Assembly: GCA_031216445.1 (NCBI GenBank)
Contig: CM062218.1
Location: 12,625,001-12,689,000, forward strand
DNA: 64,000 bases
DNA from: Lateolabrax maculatus
Lineage: Eukaryota > Chordata > Actinopteri > Acropomatiformes > Lateolabracidae
Reading direction: 5' to 3'
The position numbers and the translations under genes are program-made. Positions 51,891 through 64,000 of the stretch are shown here, in pieces (the stretch's first letter is position 1; every line of letters starts with the position of its first letter). Under the pieces are notes generated by a model. That model worked only from the letters and a program-made list of their open reading frames with translations. It was not told where the DNA came from and made no database searches.

Positions 51891-52599
51891 CTGTGACAGA
51901 AGAACACAGTTGTCTTACAGCAATCCCATCTGAACACTAGGAGTCAGATTGTTCCACTGAAAAGCAGGAGTTCAAAAGCTCAAACAGAAGTCAGTGAATA
52001 AGTGGATAAAGCAACAGCTGATGCCAGAGATCACCCTTGAACACAGACAGAGACAGAGACTATGAGTCTACTGCCATGTAAGCAGCTCTGTGAGTTGACC
52101 TCAATGCCAATGTCACCATGCTGACAGTGACAACTCCACTGCAAATAAGGTCACTTCTGCCTCCAAAAAAACAAGATGGCAAGATTTTGTGTTCACTAAT
52201 CCTCAGCAACAAAACAATAGGCCTATGCATTTCATAGGCTACTTGAATTTCGACCAGGGACTCCATGTCAAGCCCTGGTGGTCTCCCATGCAAATGGTTT
52301 CCTCTCCGATACACGTGGTGGTCCTTTGAGATTGTTATACTGTAGATAATTGTTACATTCCCAATTGTATTTTACTCCACCACCATGACCCTCCACTTTC
52401 AGCAACCAGGACCTGGACAGGCTCAGCATTAGTGGGCTCACTTCTAGGGTGGCCCCTGGAAACAAGCTCAAGATTCGAGACCTACTTGTGCAAAAGAAAG
52501 TAAAAAGTATCTATTAAAGAAACAATTTAAGAACACAATATTAAAACACAACCTTAAATTCTGGGTTCATATGGTTGATGGAACATGGAAAACAACAGC

Positions 52600-55500
52600 A
52601 AACTGTCTATAGTGGCAAAAACTCTTAAAGTTGGGTTTTTCCTTTAACCCCCATTTCAATTTTCAAGATTTTCAATTGTTTTTTAAAATGTGACCTAAGG
52701 AAAGCTCCTTTCGTTTTTTAGTGATCAACATCAAAGCATTCTTTAGTTTCAGATACCATGCAACTGCTTCATGTAGCCTCATCCAATCTAAAAAAAATAA
52801 AAATAAAAACTGAAATACTCTGGTCTGTTGGAGTTTCAATGTTTTTCACAACTGTGGAGAATATAGCAGTGTTTTTCCTGACCTCTGGATCATCTTGTAA
52901 CACTGACCTAGAGCCTAACTTTCCTCAGGCTTCCATAGCAACTCAGGGGCATGTGTTAATCTTCTTTGCTGCATGAATTTGACTGCACTCAATTCTCGAG
53001 GCATTATCAGCAAGATTGTCTTTACTGCTTACATATCTCCATTTGATGATAAGGATTTTAAATCTAGGTGTAATTCTTTCCTAAGCATTTGGTTCACTTT
53101 CACCAACAGTGCTGCAGCCGCCAGCTCCAGTTGCAGTATTATGGTGTGCTTTAAAAAAAGGACGGACTCTGGACTTCCCTAGGACAAAAAGTAACATGCA
53201 CCCCATCCTGAACGTTAACCTGCCGAATGTAGCTCACTGAGCAATAGCAACGCTCACTGGCATCAGCAAAGTGATGCAGTTGTGCACATTTTGGGGTTAC
53301 ATAGTGCAACACTGAAGCTCTTTATCCTTTAACCAGTCAATCCACTGATCCAACATAGCCAGGGGCAAAAGTTCGTCCCATCCAAAACCTCTCTGGCAGA
53401 GCTCCTGTAGCAACTGGCTGGGAGTATGAGAAAAGAAATGAAGCCAAGTGGATCAAATATTGAGCTTACAACAGAAAGTACGACTCTTCAAGTATGTCGC
53501 TTCTGGCTGAGATGGACGGTGAAAGGGAAATGAGTCCACATACCACTGCAATCCCAGTGCTATTTCAATGGGGAGGCTGTCTTTGTCAAGATCTAATGTT
53601 TTAATTTTCTTTTTCCCTTTGATCTTGGGGTATGAGGCTAGAACTGCCTGGCTGAAACACACCTTTGTTGGGAGGTCTTTTACAAGGTGGATGGCTTCAG
53701 ATTCTTTGGCCACTGGCTTTACACAGTCAACATAAAAATTGTGGCGGACTGTTTCAGCTGCCTGAGGGGTAAACTAGCTTTTGTTGTCTGCTGTTTTTTG
53801 TAATGCAAAGCTTGCACAGCTTGGGAAGGACACAGCACCAAATACGTGCATTAACATACGGTATTCTTTGAGGTTTAACTGGTATCACCCTGTGGCCACA
53901 AAAAGCACAGGTAGTTCACATGCAATTTCTTCACTCTAACCTGATGGAACATTGACTTAATGTCAACCATAATTCCAATGGGCTCTTTGCATAACCTCAA
54001 AATGACTCTTACAAGAGAGCTAGTCAGATCAGGACCCTATAGTAGCTCTGTCTTGAGGGATACGCCTTGGTCAGAGGTTGCAAAGTCAAAAACCACTCCA
54101 AGTTTTCTATTTTTGGGATGAATGCCCCATGGTGTGGTATGTACCAAATATTTTCTGGTGGCTGTTAGTTCTTCCTGCAAGAGTTTTTTTCCCCCATGAA
54201 GGACCTCCCCTCTGCATAATTGTTCTCAAAGATATCATTAAGGAAGGCAACATTTTCCTGCCTATTTGTTTATTTTCCTTTTCCAGGCTCTGCAGGCGCT
54301 GCTCTGCAGTTTGGCAAGCTGACATCGGCTTTCCTGAAAAGGTAGCTTCAGACTGATGTCCGTCATGTTGGACAGGCTCACCGGCTATTTCCAAAAACCT
54401 TTTGTCTTCGATAGACATCTCCGTTTTTCCTCAAATGCTACTTCATTAAAAATCTTGATTGTACTGTGAGATCAGAAGCTCTTCCAGACTTGTGACTGAC
54501 AGTCACACTCACTGCACTGCCATCACCACCACTCCTGAGTGGCCTGTTTACAACCCACCCCAATAGGGTTCTTACTGCATAAAACTTGACAATTTATAAC
54601 CTCACATGGTTCCAGTAGTTTTGGAGCATTTGTTTCAATCAACAACTCCACCTTAGCACTGATACTGGGAAGTTTGACTGTACTTAGATACGCCCATTGT
54701 TCCAAGTCATTCTGCTTGAGAATGTTTGCTGTAACTGGCATTTTTCTCTGAGTTTCTGAGTTTCTCTGATCTTCTCTGAGCCTTTTGCAATCTCTGCTAA
54801 AGTGTTTCCACCTGCAAAGTGGGTCGGCTGCTATGCAAGCTTGTTTTCCAATAAAACAGATAAGGTCTAAAATTCTAGCCCTGTGATTGCGCTCTTCTCG
54901 CAGCTCATAAGCCTTGTTGCACCACTTTTCTCTGAGCTTGTATGGTGACTTAAGTACAATCCTTTTCATGTTGGATACTGTGTCCAGTTCCTCCATAGTA
55001 TTGTAGCAGCTCCTAAGGAACATGACATAATCATGCAGTGATCTTGAATCCCCAGATTTAATTTGGGACCAGAATAGAGCCTTTTCCAAGTAAGCACAGA
55101 AGATTTTGTATTTGTGTCTAAAGTTTTTCTTCAGCTTTCTGGTAGCCTCTATTTGGGGCCCATATACTCACAGCTTTTGACCTTGGCCGTTTAGAAACTG
55201 TATACGTAACTGCAGGCTCTCTCTGTTGTTGTTGTCGGTTTTATTTTCAAACGAATAAATAAAAGACTTATATCCCAGAAATCGTCCATCAAAGTGCGGA
55301 ATGCTTCCTTGTGGTAGTGTAGACATAAGTTGCTGTTCCACAAGAATCCTTTTCAAGCGGTTTTGACTCTCCAGAATCTTGATCATGTGGTTTACCTGTG
55401 AAGAGCTGGGTGTAGACGGGTTTGCTCTTGTGACAGAAGTTATTGTGTGTCTTGGGCCTATCAGGCAAATCACTGAGGAATCCCAGGGGGTAGACTGTGT

Positions 55501-56760
55501 GCTGAGGTCTGCTATGGTTGTGAGTGGGCATTACTGCTGGCCCTACACACAGATTGACTTTGATGATTATCTGCACCTAAAATCAAAAATGGGAAATTGA
55601 CACGGAGCACTTGCCTTGCTCTTAACTACTGGAGCATCCATATAGGGATAAAGCAAACTCTCCAGCTTTTTATCCAGTTGTGCATCTGTAGCTGCTGATG
55701 TACCAGCTATGACTTCCGCTGCCTCTGCACTGAAAAGGTTTCTGAACTATGGCTTCATCAGGCTGTACAGGGTTAAGCGTTGACATTTCAGTCTCTTTTA
55801 GATTTGGCCGTTGTAGCTGCTAATTTCATATATCATTCCAAGGTTTCCCTTCTTTTCCTGAGCATTTGTTCCTCTTCTTTGGTGGCCTGCTTTTCTTGCA
55901 GATTTGCAGCTCTGGCCATTAAAGGTGCTTTCTCTGCCTCTGCACTAATGCATACGGATGATGAGGAGGATGAGGCTGACCTGACTGATTGCGTATGTAG
56001 ATCATTCAGACCACCGTTTGCATTGGTGATCTCACCTTCTTCCAGTGGTAATTCTCTGGTTTGAGTGACAGAAGAGACCTCAGCTAAGCTGAAGGAACTG
56101 AGGTTTTCCATGGCTGAAAACCATTTTGTTACATTGGCAAGGAAAGCTAAGATTTGTTCACATCTAGGCTGGTACCATTTTCCATAGTCTTATTTTTTTT
56201 TTTCCATCCTCATCCAATAGTTTAACGTAGGATGCATGCAAACCTTTAAAATCCTCTAGAAGTTCATTAAATGTAATCATGTTTCCCTTAACTTCATCAA
56301 GAAAGGCCCAGTCTTTAGATTGTTCACAATGTTCGTTCTCCGTGTTAAAAGGTTACATTATTCTTGCTCTGGATGAGCACAGGCATGCAGCTGCTTCATT
56401 CATGCCTTTAAACAGTTATTATATAGAGTTATTTCTGATTTGAATTAATTGTTTTTCAATTAATTCAAAAAGTCAAAAAGTCAAAAAAAAAAAAAAAAAA
56501 AAATCAGAAATGTTTGTGTTGTGAGCACATGCCTGCTCTGTTTCTGTGTTGACTCCAACACACGATAGGCCAGTGTTTCCTTGTCTTTCGCCACATATTG
56601 CAAAAAATGAAAAATAAAAAAAAATAAAAAATCGTCCAGTCCAAGCACATCTTTGACAAATTGTAGTGGCAAAAACTCCTAAAGTTGGTGTTTTCCCTTA
56701 ACTACTATTTCAATTTTCTATTGTTTTTGCCACATAGGCTTTTCGGGTGCAGTATGTCAG
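52600..56760 (-). mobile_element. decayed BEL/Pao-type LTR retrotransposon
   Basis: Minus-strand ORFs at 55168-55473 and 54523-55089 resemble the DUF1759 gag region ('P.FDG..L.YKSFI.SFE', then a zinc-knuckle-like 'C...W.HFSRDC') and the aspartic-protease region of Pao elements. 53340-54420 reads as broken polymerase. 55833-56111 is a charged gag N-terminus. A repeat pair in the same orientation (tagtggcaaaaactc at about 52612 and 56665) suggests remains of both LTRs. Frames are interrupted by stops and shifts, so it is inactive. It would sit in the first intron of gene C if the 59 kb promoter is right. Confidence 0.72.
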
Positions 56761-57809
56761 CCTTGCAGCCTTGTTTCCAAGAAGAAGGGAGTCCAGATCC
56801 AATCCAGAGGGAGCTCATTGTTCACTGTTGCTTAGAATTTATTGAAAAATAAATCTATTACGAAAATGCGATGAAGTTGTTTAAGTGTCCTTCATTTTTC
56901 ACTGTAGCCTTGCCGGTGCCATTCACCAGCAGACACTTTCACAGGGCTGGGGCTGAGGCCAAAGACGGCATCTGCTGTATCCCGCTATCCCCCCCATGTG
57001 CCATTCCCACCAACTCATACGACCTCATCAACTGTGGAGGGTGCACTCTTTGCTTGCAAACACAAAGATTTAATTACACGAATAGAAATAAAGTTAATTG
57101 CAGCTCTTACACACTCCATAAGTGAACTAATGACAACAAAAGTGTCCCAAAAATGTATCCAGAAGCTGCTGTTGAGAGTCATCATGGAGGCCTGGGTGGA
57201 GCTGACAGCGTTGGGGTAGTCATTGTCAGATGCTCTTGTTGTTTCATGATGTTGCTGGCCCTTCCCCTCTGGTAGGTTTCAGTGCAGACGTCAGTCCTTG
57301 TGAGTAGGCTGAAACTGGTAATACTCTTCTCAGCTTTAACTTCCTGTTGTAGAGCCTTCCTGTTGGCTGAACAACGCTGCTCTGCTACACTGTGATGCAA
57401 GATGTCAGGATGCTCTCAATGACACCAGACTGCGCCAGAGTTTAAAAACATAAATAAAAAGACAAACGCAACATATCCTTCAGAAATCTCCAATCTATCT
57501 CCCCCACAACTCTTTCAACCTCTCTAGCCAGTACAATGTTTGCCTCCCCCCTCCGCTGTCTGGTAATCCCTCTGATCTGGTTAACTACAATGACACACTA
57601 TCCTCCTGTCTTGATCAGCTGGTTCCCATTACAATCAGATTTATTGCCAAGTAGGTTTTCACTTAAAGAATATTTTCTTTGTATATAGTTTTTTTTATGT
57701 CTTTTGTTTAAAAAAATTAAAATAAAAGTATAAAATATAGATATATAGAAATATAAGAGACATAGGAAAGAGAAGCAAGCATTAAAACCATCTCTCTCTC
57801 ACTCTCACA

Positions 57810-57821
<12 letters not shown>

Positions 57822-57869
<48 letters not shown>
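57822..57869. repeat. (CA)n microsatellite
   Basis: About 24 CA dinucleotides preceded by a (TC)n stretch. Confidence 0.97.
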
Positions 57870-57873
<4 letters not shown>

Positions 57874-57899
57874 GACTATACTCCTGAACTCCACCAAAT

Positions 57900-58200
57900 G
57901 AGCACCAGCTTGAAAGACTCTTTCAGTGCATCTTCAAGCCCACGCCGACTACCTTCAACAATACAAAGACGCTCTCATCACAGGCCGGTCCACCTACTAC
58001 TCACACCTCATACACTCTGGGCTCCACCAACCCAAAGGCTCTTTTCTCCACAATAAACAAACTTCTCAAACCCAGGGACAACACCTCCTAATCCTTCACA
58101 GTGAAGAAGTGAAACTCTTTCCTTTCATTTTTCCAAACAAAAACCGACACCATTTACAGCAAACTGAACTCCTCCTTGGCCCTTGCCATCTCTCCACATG
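57900..58200 (+). mobile_element. LINE fragment (non-LTR retrotransposon ORF2 region)
   Basis: The plus-strand translation resembles the stretch before the reverse-transcriptase domain of fish LINEs: 'Y..AL...RS.YYS.LI' followed by an LF...NK.L-like segment. It is frame-broken and short. Confidence 0.6.
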
Positions 58201-58521
58201 CCCCTATTTTTGCTCTGATCGGCTTGATCGGTAACCGATCATTATCGACCGATATTCATTGTAAAAACTTTGGTCGGTGCTCTGTATAAGGGGGGCACAC
58301 TACTGACACCTGAGTGACAACTGACAGACCCAAGCAGAGTAAATATTTTCAGATTTTATATTTTAACATTTACACCACTTAACTATGACAGTCAGTGAGT
58401 CAGTCAAGTTTATTTGTCATATCTAGTCACATAAAACATGGGCTCACTGTGAAATGCAATCCAGCCAGTTCCTTCCATTTGTGCGTTAAAAAACAGCAGA
58501 CAAGCGACTGGATAGTTCCAC

Positions 58522-58524
<3 letters not shown>

Positions 58525-58570
<46 letters not shown>
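58525..58570. repeat. (AT)n microsatellite
   Basis: About 23 AT dinucleotides in non-coding DNA. Confidence 0.97.
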
Positions 58571-58577
<7 letters not shown>

Positions 58578-59209
58578 TAATCAATCATTTCAACACAGGG
58601 TTTCACAATGAAATGAAAAGTTGTAGCCCCTTCAACAGGATTAATTATAAAAACAAAAAACAACATATAGCCTACAGTTATTCATAGCCTTAAAAACATT
58701 ACATCAGTGTCAGTTGTAGAGCACATTCAGGCCGACTGGCATCGCATATTTGGTGGAGCATTGGCACATCATGTGTAGTCATGGTGCCATGCTGTTTCTA
58801 GCTCATTCCAGCTTAAGGCAAATAAGCAAAAAAAAAAAAAGGTACATAACCATGCATCAGCACTTGAACCAAGCAGTATGACCTTGCAGTTTTTGGTTCT
58901 CACTTGCCCCCCAGAACATGTGCACCACATTTGGTGAAATACTGTCTTGCAGTTACACCTCTGTGGCATTTTGTAGCGCCCCCTATGGGTGAGGCTTAAC
59001 ATGCTTCGGTGCACCTGTTCTCCAAAGTTTCTGTGCCTACAGAGATTTGTGATTACTGGGAAAAAAAAAAAAAAAAACATCATGGCGGACTTCTGTGGTC
59101 TCTGGATTTCTGAGCCTGATCTCTCTGTCTCGGAGCACCCGTAGCATTTTCTTTTTTTTTTTTTTTTTTCAAGTTTCAGGTCGATAGTCTGGCGAGACAG
59201 CAGCATGCA

Positions 59210-59860
59210 TCAGTGGTCTCTCGGTTTCGGTCGTGTCAGCACAACCCAGACGCTGCTGCAGGCCGGGCTGCACCTGTGCGTCCAGGTGAGCCCGGCAAAC
59301 ATCAGCGTCCACAAGTGAACAGCGGCTTAAACTGGGAGAGCAGAGACGATCGGGCTGTTTCTATGAGTTGGAGCGAAAGCAGTTCGTGTAAGGGATCAAA
59401 CACACACACACACACACACACACACAGTCATGCTGTCACCCACCTGGCAGCCCACGCTGTTGCGCTTCATCGTCAAAAAGTTACCGCCGCGAGCAAAAAA
59501 AACTAAAAACACTTCTCTCCACACAGACACGAGTGTAAAAGTTGCAGTTATTTAAAAAAAAAAAGTTTAAAAAAAAACCCACATCGTCTCATCTATTACG
59601 GCTGCGGGGGGGGAAAAAAAAAAAAATGCTTTCGATGTGGGGGTGGCGTCGATCTCGATCTCGATCTCCGGTTCAGATGCAGAATCAACCCGAGAGGAGA
59701 AGCGCGTCCCTCCCTGCGACCATCGCTCCTGCTGCGGTTCACATGAAGCGCAGCAGCCGCGGAGGTTTTTAACAGCGCGCCGGACTGACTCCTCCCTCCT
59801 CCCCCGATCATCTTCATCTCCCTCTTCCTCTTCTCGGTGTGGATCAGACAACACACTCAC
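59210..59860. promoter_or_regulatory. CpG-rich patch, candidate distal promoter of gene C
   Basis: GC- and CpG-rich sequence stands out from AT-rich surroundings, with GATCTC repeats at about 59650-59668 and a (CA)n run at 59400-59426. It is the only island upstream of gene C in the window. I found no coding first exon in it, so the assignment is positional. It could equally serve an unseen plus-strand gene. Confidence 0.35.
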
Positions 59861-59984
59861 TGTACTATCTAAATCCCTTAACTATATATATATATATATA
59901 TATATTTATATAAGTTGTTTATCCCTGTGTACTTCATTGAAAAACTCTGCTTCATGACACTTTGTCCTCCGAGCTCTTGCTGCT

Positions 59985-60935
59985 GAGGTGTCTGAGCTGA
60001 GAGATGTCTCTGCCATGTGTGTCTAATGTTTAGGTAGGCCTATGTCCAAGGTCTGGCGCCATCCAAGCTGGTTATATGTTAAACAAGTTAAATCCAACCG
60101 GTTTTATCCTTGCTTGATTATTTCAGGCTTTCACATGAGGTGTCTGAGCTGAGAGATGTCTCTCCCATGTGTGTCCAATGTTTAGATACTTGTGTGGATC
60201 CAATGTTTAGGCACATGTGTGTCTAATGTTTAGGTAGGCCTATGTCAAAGGTCTGGCGCCATCCTGGATGGATGTCCCTTGGGGGTCGTTTTCCTAAGTT
60301 CCAAAGAGATGAGATCAGTTTTAACATGAACCATATGTTCCACCTTCCCTTTTTGTAAAATAGCCATGTGTGGTTACGAGGTTGGCTCTGAGCCTATCCA
60401 GACACCACACATTAGCTATACCATGAATCTTTAAAAGGTGTAGTTTGAGTGGAAAGCGAGAGGGATTCACATTGGCTTCGGATCCTCTCACAGGCAATCC
60501 ATGACCCATGAATCCATGTCCATAACCAAACACAGCGCTTCAGATTATACCACGTCCTCTCTCTCCCTCTGTGTCCCACAACTACTGTTGTGACCTCGGA
60601 ACCGAAATTCTAAGTTTTAGCTGTAATCAGTCGTTCAAGAAAAAAAAAAAACTTCTTATTAGTGTTCAAAAATCATCAGCAGGAGTCAGGGTGCTGGGCA
60701 TCAAAGACTTTAATGTCGACAAAAAAGGAGAGATGTTCGGATGTACACAAGAAACATGTGAAGGGCTCTGACCTGTTGTTGTATCTTCTGTAGTGATGAT
60801 GTGATGATGATGAAGGAATCTCCGCCGACACCGACTAAGTTGTATAAAAAGGTTTATTACAAAAAGTACAGCATTGAGGTGTCTGAGCTGAGAGATGTCT
60901 CTGCCATGTGTGTCTAATGTATGTAATGTAAGTAT
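59985..60935. mobile_element. rearranged cluster of LTR family 3 fragments
   Basis: The family 3 start (tgaggtgtctgagctgagag) occurs at about 59987, 60136 and 60875, with internal blocks at 60170-60510 and a reverse 3' block at 60780-60873. A segment at 60640-60780 matches 45380-45480. Nested insertion or gene conversion is likely. Confidence 0.7.
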
Positions 60936-61277
60936 GAATGAAGAGGGATGGATGAAAAAACACACATTTCCTGAGTAATGCATGCGGACTGTGACAGTGC
61001 ACGTGGGGGACGCTTTCTGTAAGTCACTGAAGAACTCAAGTGTGCATGAAAGGAATAGGCTGTCGATAAAGTGAAGATAAAGAAGTGAAGGGAATAAAAA
61101 AGGTTGAAGTAAATGTGTAAAATAGCCTTATTAGTAACGATAAGGTGAGCTAAATAACATCATGCAAGAGTAATGAAGGTGGGCCCTCAACTTCTTAACG
61201 GTAAGACGTGTAGATTAGACACTGCGTGAAGGTTGGCTTTGAGAAATAGTCAGAGTAATTAGAAATAAAAAGAGGAA

Positions 61278-61730
61278 TGTTGTATCTTCTGTAGCGATGA
61301 TGTGATGATGATGAAGGAATCTCCGCTGACACCGACTTAGTTGTATAATAAGGTTTATTACAAAAAGTACAGCGTCAAAACAAGCACCATGGATTGCCTG
61401 TGAGAGGAACCGAAGCCAATGTGAATCTCTCCCGTTTTCCGATCAAACTACACTTTTTAAAGCCTGTTTTAAAACATTCCTACATATTCATGGTATAGCT
61501 AATGTGTGGTGACAAGATAGGCTCAGAGCCAACCTCATAACCATACATACATTTTACAGAAAGGGAAGGTGTGAACATATAGTTCACGTTGAAACTGATC
61601 TCTTCTATTTGGAACTTAAGTAAACAACACCCAAGAGACATCCATCTATGAAAGTAGCCAGACCTTGGACATAGGCTTATCTAAACATTACACACACATG
61701 GCAGAGACATCTCTCAGCTCAGACACCTCA
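61278..61730 (-). mobile_element. solo LTR, family 3, reverse (453 bp)
   Basis: Reverse complement of 35958-36383 with small indels. It runs TGTTGTATC...ACACCTCA, flanked by GGAA at 61274-61277 and 61731-61734, a perfect 4-bp duplication. Confidence 0.9.
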
Positions 61731-61734
61731 GGAA

Positions 61735-63085
61735 AGTAACAACCCTGGGCCCGGGGCAATTAGATAATTGTAAAAGTAAAATAGAGTGAAGAAGTGAAAT
61801 AGAGATAAAGAGTAAAGAGTAAAGCCTAAATGCCGAAAGCCTAAATGAGTAAAAAGAGAAGAAATTAGATTACAGTAAAACAATAAGAAGAAGAAGCTTC
61901 AAATTAGGATTATATTTTGTGTTTGTTTGTGAGTTTTGCTCTGTGTTAGTTTGTTCTGTTTGTCTGTGTCATAAATGTGGTTTGTCTGTTAGAAAGGACT
62001 GGAGTGCTGTAGGCATTGGCCTCGCCTCAGTGCAGTAGTCCTGCTCTCTTTGAAAGTTACTTTGACACTGAACTGCGCATGTGGGATTGTCAGACAGAGC
62101 TAAATTACACAGACGAGCGAGACACTCCCTGCTTGCGCCTCTGGTGCTGCAGCGTGCAGACCGACGTCTGAAAGGGGGGAGTAGAGCTGGACTCTGCTGC
62201 CGTGGTTGCTGTGTGTGTGTGGAGAACGCTGTCTCTGTGGTTTGGCTGTGAGTGAAAAGTTGCTGTGGCTTATGTGGTTTATGTTAATGTGGTAGATCTT
62301 ATATTGAATAGGTATATATAGGCTGTGATCAACAATAGGAGATTTATTAAAATACAGGGAAGGAAATTCTTTAACAACTTATGAGCTTCTAAAGAGGACG
62401 TTTTTGAATCTGTTAAAACTTATGAGCCTTTTTGGGGGATATTTCAGAATTGGTAATAACTTATGAGCCTCTTGCAGAGGACATTTTAATTGATTAAATA
62501 TGAGCTCCCAATAAGGACGTTTGTGATTTTGAAGTAGAGAGATCGGTAGGGATATTTGTAGGTTAGGCTTAATTTTGTTAATTAATATAGGTGTGGGTAA
62601 TAGTCCTATATTATTGGGGAATTTAAGGGGTTAATAGAGTTAAATAAATTAGAATTGAAAATAGAAATGTATGATATGTGGTTGTAACTTAGTGTTTGAA
62701 GAAGGAGTAGGCTTGTTTATAAAAAAATAAAATGGTCTAGTAGAATCATGGGACGTTGAATTTCTTTTCTGTTTCTCCCTTTGTTCTCCTATATTGTGAG
62801 AGAGCTGAAGGGGAGGAAAAAGAGGAGGAGGCGCAGACGGGAAGTTGGCAGGCCCATACATCACACAGATTGAGGCATTAATTGATTGATTAATTGATTT
62901 ATTAATTGATTGATTTATTGATTGGTTTGCTGATTGATTTATTGATTGATTGATTGATTAATTTATTGATTGATTGATGGTTAATTCGCTGATTATTTAA
63001 ATAGTTAATTAATTTTAAAAAAAAAGAGGGAAAGTGATCTTAATAGCTTTAAGTGGTTTAAAGTCTTGGTAATTAGTTTCAATCT
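61735..63085 (+). other. leader-like non-coding DNA before gag, with degenerate tandem repeats
   Basis: No exon or ORF of note. At about 62370-62500 there are several imperfect copies of an 'acttatgagc...gagga' unit about 60 bp apart. A (TTGA/TTAA)n stretch follows at about 62878-62985. Confidence 0.5.
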
Positions 63086-63114
63086 ATAATTTGGGAATAC
63101 GAAAAGTCATCAAA

Positions 63115-64000
63115 ATGACAAAAAAGAACATTGAGATCCCAAATCCCAAAGTAATTACTCCTGTTGATGTAGTACCAAAGAGTAATCCTTTAATAAAGGT
63201 ATTGCCAAGATATCGGAGAAATGGCATGAACGCTGGCCTGGAATTGATCAACCATGGCCAGTGGAGGGGACTCTTAACCCTGATGTAATCAAAACAATGC
63301 AGGTGCTTGTGTCCACCTATAAGACAGGCCAAAAGAAGGGCAAAAAGGGGGAACAACGTAAAGAAAAGAGACAAACAGAGCTTGGCGTTCTCCAATTGTT
63401 TGAAAACGAGGGAAAAACAGGCAACAGGAAAAGGGAGCAAAGAGGGATCCTCAGCTAAAGGAAAGATTGATCCTCCCAGATATTATCTGCGTGATAAGGA
63501 TGATAAGATGCTTCCAGTGTTTGTCAGAGGACAGAATTTGGAGCATAAGCCTTGGCAGAATACAGATATGTCAGATATGGTGGAGAAGCTACCTATTCTT
63601 CAGGATGGAGCACATCCTTGGACTTCAAAGATGGATGAGCTCATGGTGGGAACACAATTTGCCATGGGAGACATTAAGAGACTGTTGGCTAACCTCCTTG
63701 GAGTTTCTGCTATGGAAGAGATTCTACAGAGAGCTGGACTCATTCGATATATGGGAACCGCTGTGAATGATTCAGAGCTGTTTTCTGCAAATAGAACTCG
63801 AGTGTGGAGAGCACTGAAAGATACATTTCCAATAAATGTACATCCCGATAGTGTTCTTATTGAGCCACTGGGACCAGGAGAAAACCCAAAGGCGTATGTG
63901 TCAAGAGCCATTCAAAAGTGGAGAAATGTGACAGGAAATGACCCGGACTTGAATCAAATGGAGCAGTCAATTTTGCGAGCCAAAATACAGAAGGGGCTGC
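63115..64000 (+). pseudogene. endogenous retrovirus gag (matrix and capsid part), runs off right edge
   Basis: Old retroviral copy. The first part (63115-63458) has matrix-like features but is split between two overlapping frames by a shift near 63.2 kb and ends in a stop. The capsid-like part is open in another frame from before 63508 to the window end. It has a pattern typical of gammaretrovirus-like p30: a Pro/Trp-rich start, a D-L-x-x-L-L helix motif and a P-G-E-N/P-x-x-[YF] stretch. No LTR in the same orientation was found just upstream. Class I (gamma/epsilon-like) is the best guess. The frame breaks make this copy defective in gag. Confidence 0.75.

Noticed and set aside
51918..51935. 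ATG at about 51930 that would join in phase to the 22-bp exon of gene C
   Set aside because: The intron implied would be only about 28 bp, too short to splice in a vertebrate, so the gene C start is left unresolved.
58769..59206. 145-codon minus ORF in the 59 kb region
   Set aside because: It runs through poly-A/T tracts (poly-Phe, poly-Lys) and dispersed-repeat sequence, with no conserved domain recognised.

Overview
The window looks like nuclear DNA of a ray-finned fish, probably a percomorph. The evidence is split genes with GT..AG introns, often only 80-150 bp long, CpG-rich promoter patches, and many teleost-type repeats: Tc1/mariner, BEL/Pao, LINE debris, several LTR families and endogenous-retrovirus gag. 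I see no bacterial features, tRNA, rRNA or CRISPR. Every gene I can support lies on the minus strand. Most real coding sequence sits in exons too short to stand out as ORFs, so I assembled exons by hand from splice sites, reading phase and internal homology.

Layout, left to right. (1) 1-6.4 kb: 5' part of 'gene A', start codon at 6419, running off the left edge. It has one zinc-finger unit. (2) 7.9-16.1 kb: a complete seven-exon rprd1a (RNA polymerase II CTD-interacting protein, 294 aa), with a Tc1-like element and a 60-bp palindrome in its introns. (3) 19.0-22.4 kb: 'gene B', 660 aa from the ATG at 22426, two zinc-finger units. (4) 24-29 kb: intergenic DNA with two LTRs. (5) 29.5-51.9 kb: 'gene C', at least 37 exons and about 2,310 codons, with one matrin/U1-type finger followed by five zinc-finger units, long Ser/Thr/Ala-rich and Lys/Glu-rich linkers, and a Tyr/Pro-rich C-terminus. 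Its first exon is not resolved. (6) 52-64 kb: transposon-rich DNA. It holds a decayed BEL/Pao element, LINE debris, a CpG-rich patch at 59.2-59.9 kb, a rearranged LTR cluster, a solo LTR, and part of a retroviral gag ORF running off the right edge.

The main result is that A, B and C are paralogues built from one repeated, multi-exon cassette that I do not recognise as a named domain. Each cassette has four parts. First comes an exon ending in P-hydrophobic-hydrophobic-G. Next is a 122-143 bp exon (phase 1 to 0) carrying a zinc finger with C-x2-C-x11-H-x5-H spacing. A 108-132 bp exon (phase 0 to 0) follows, usually with Pro at residue 5. Last is a short exon (phase 0 to 1) that is exactly 58 bp in six of eight cases. 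Eight cassettes are visible. The fingers, nuclear-localisation-like stretches and psi-K-x-E motifs suggest a nuclear nucleic-acid-binding role, but that is inference. rprd1a sits between A and B and shares their orientation; I see no direct functional link.
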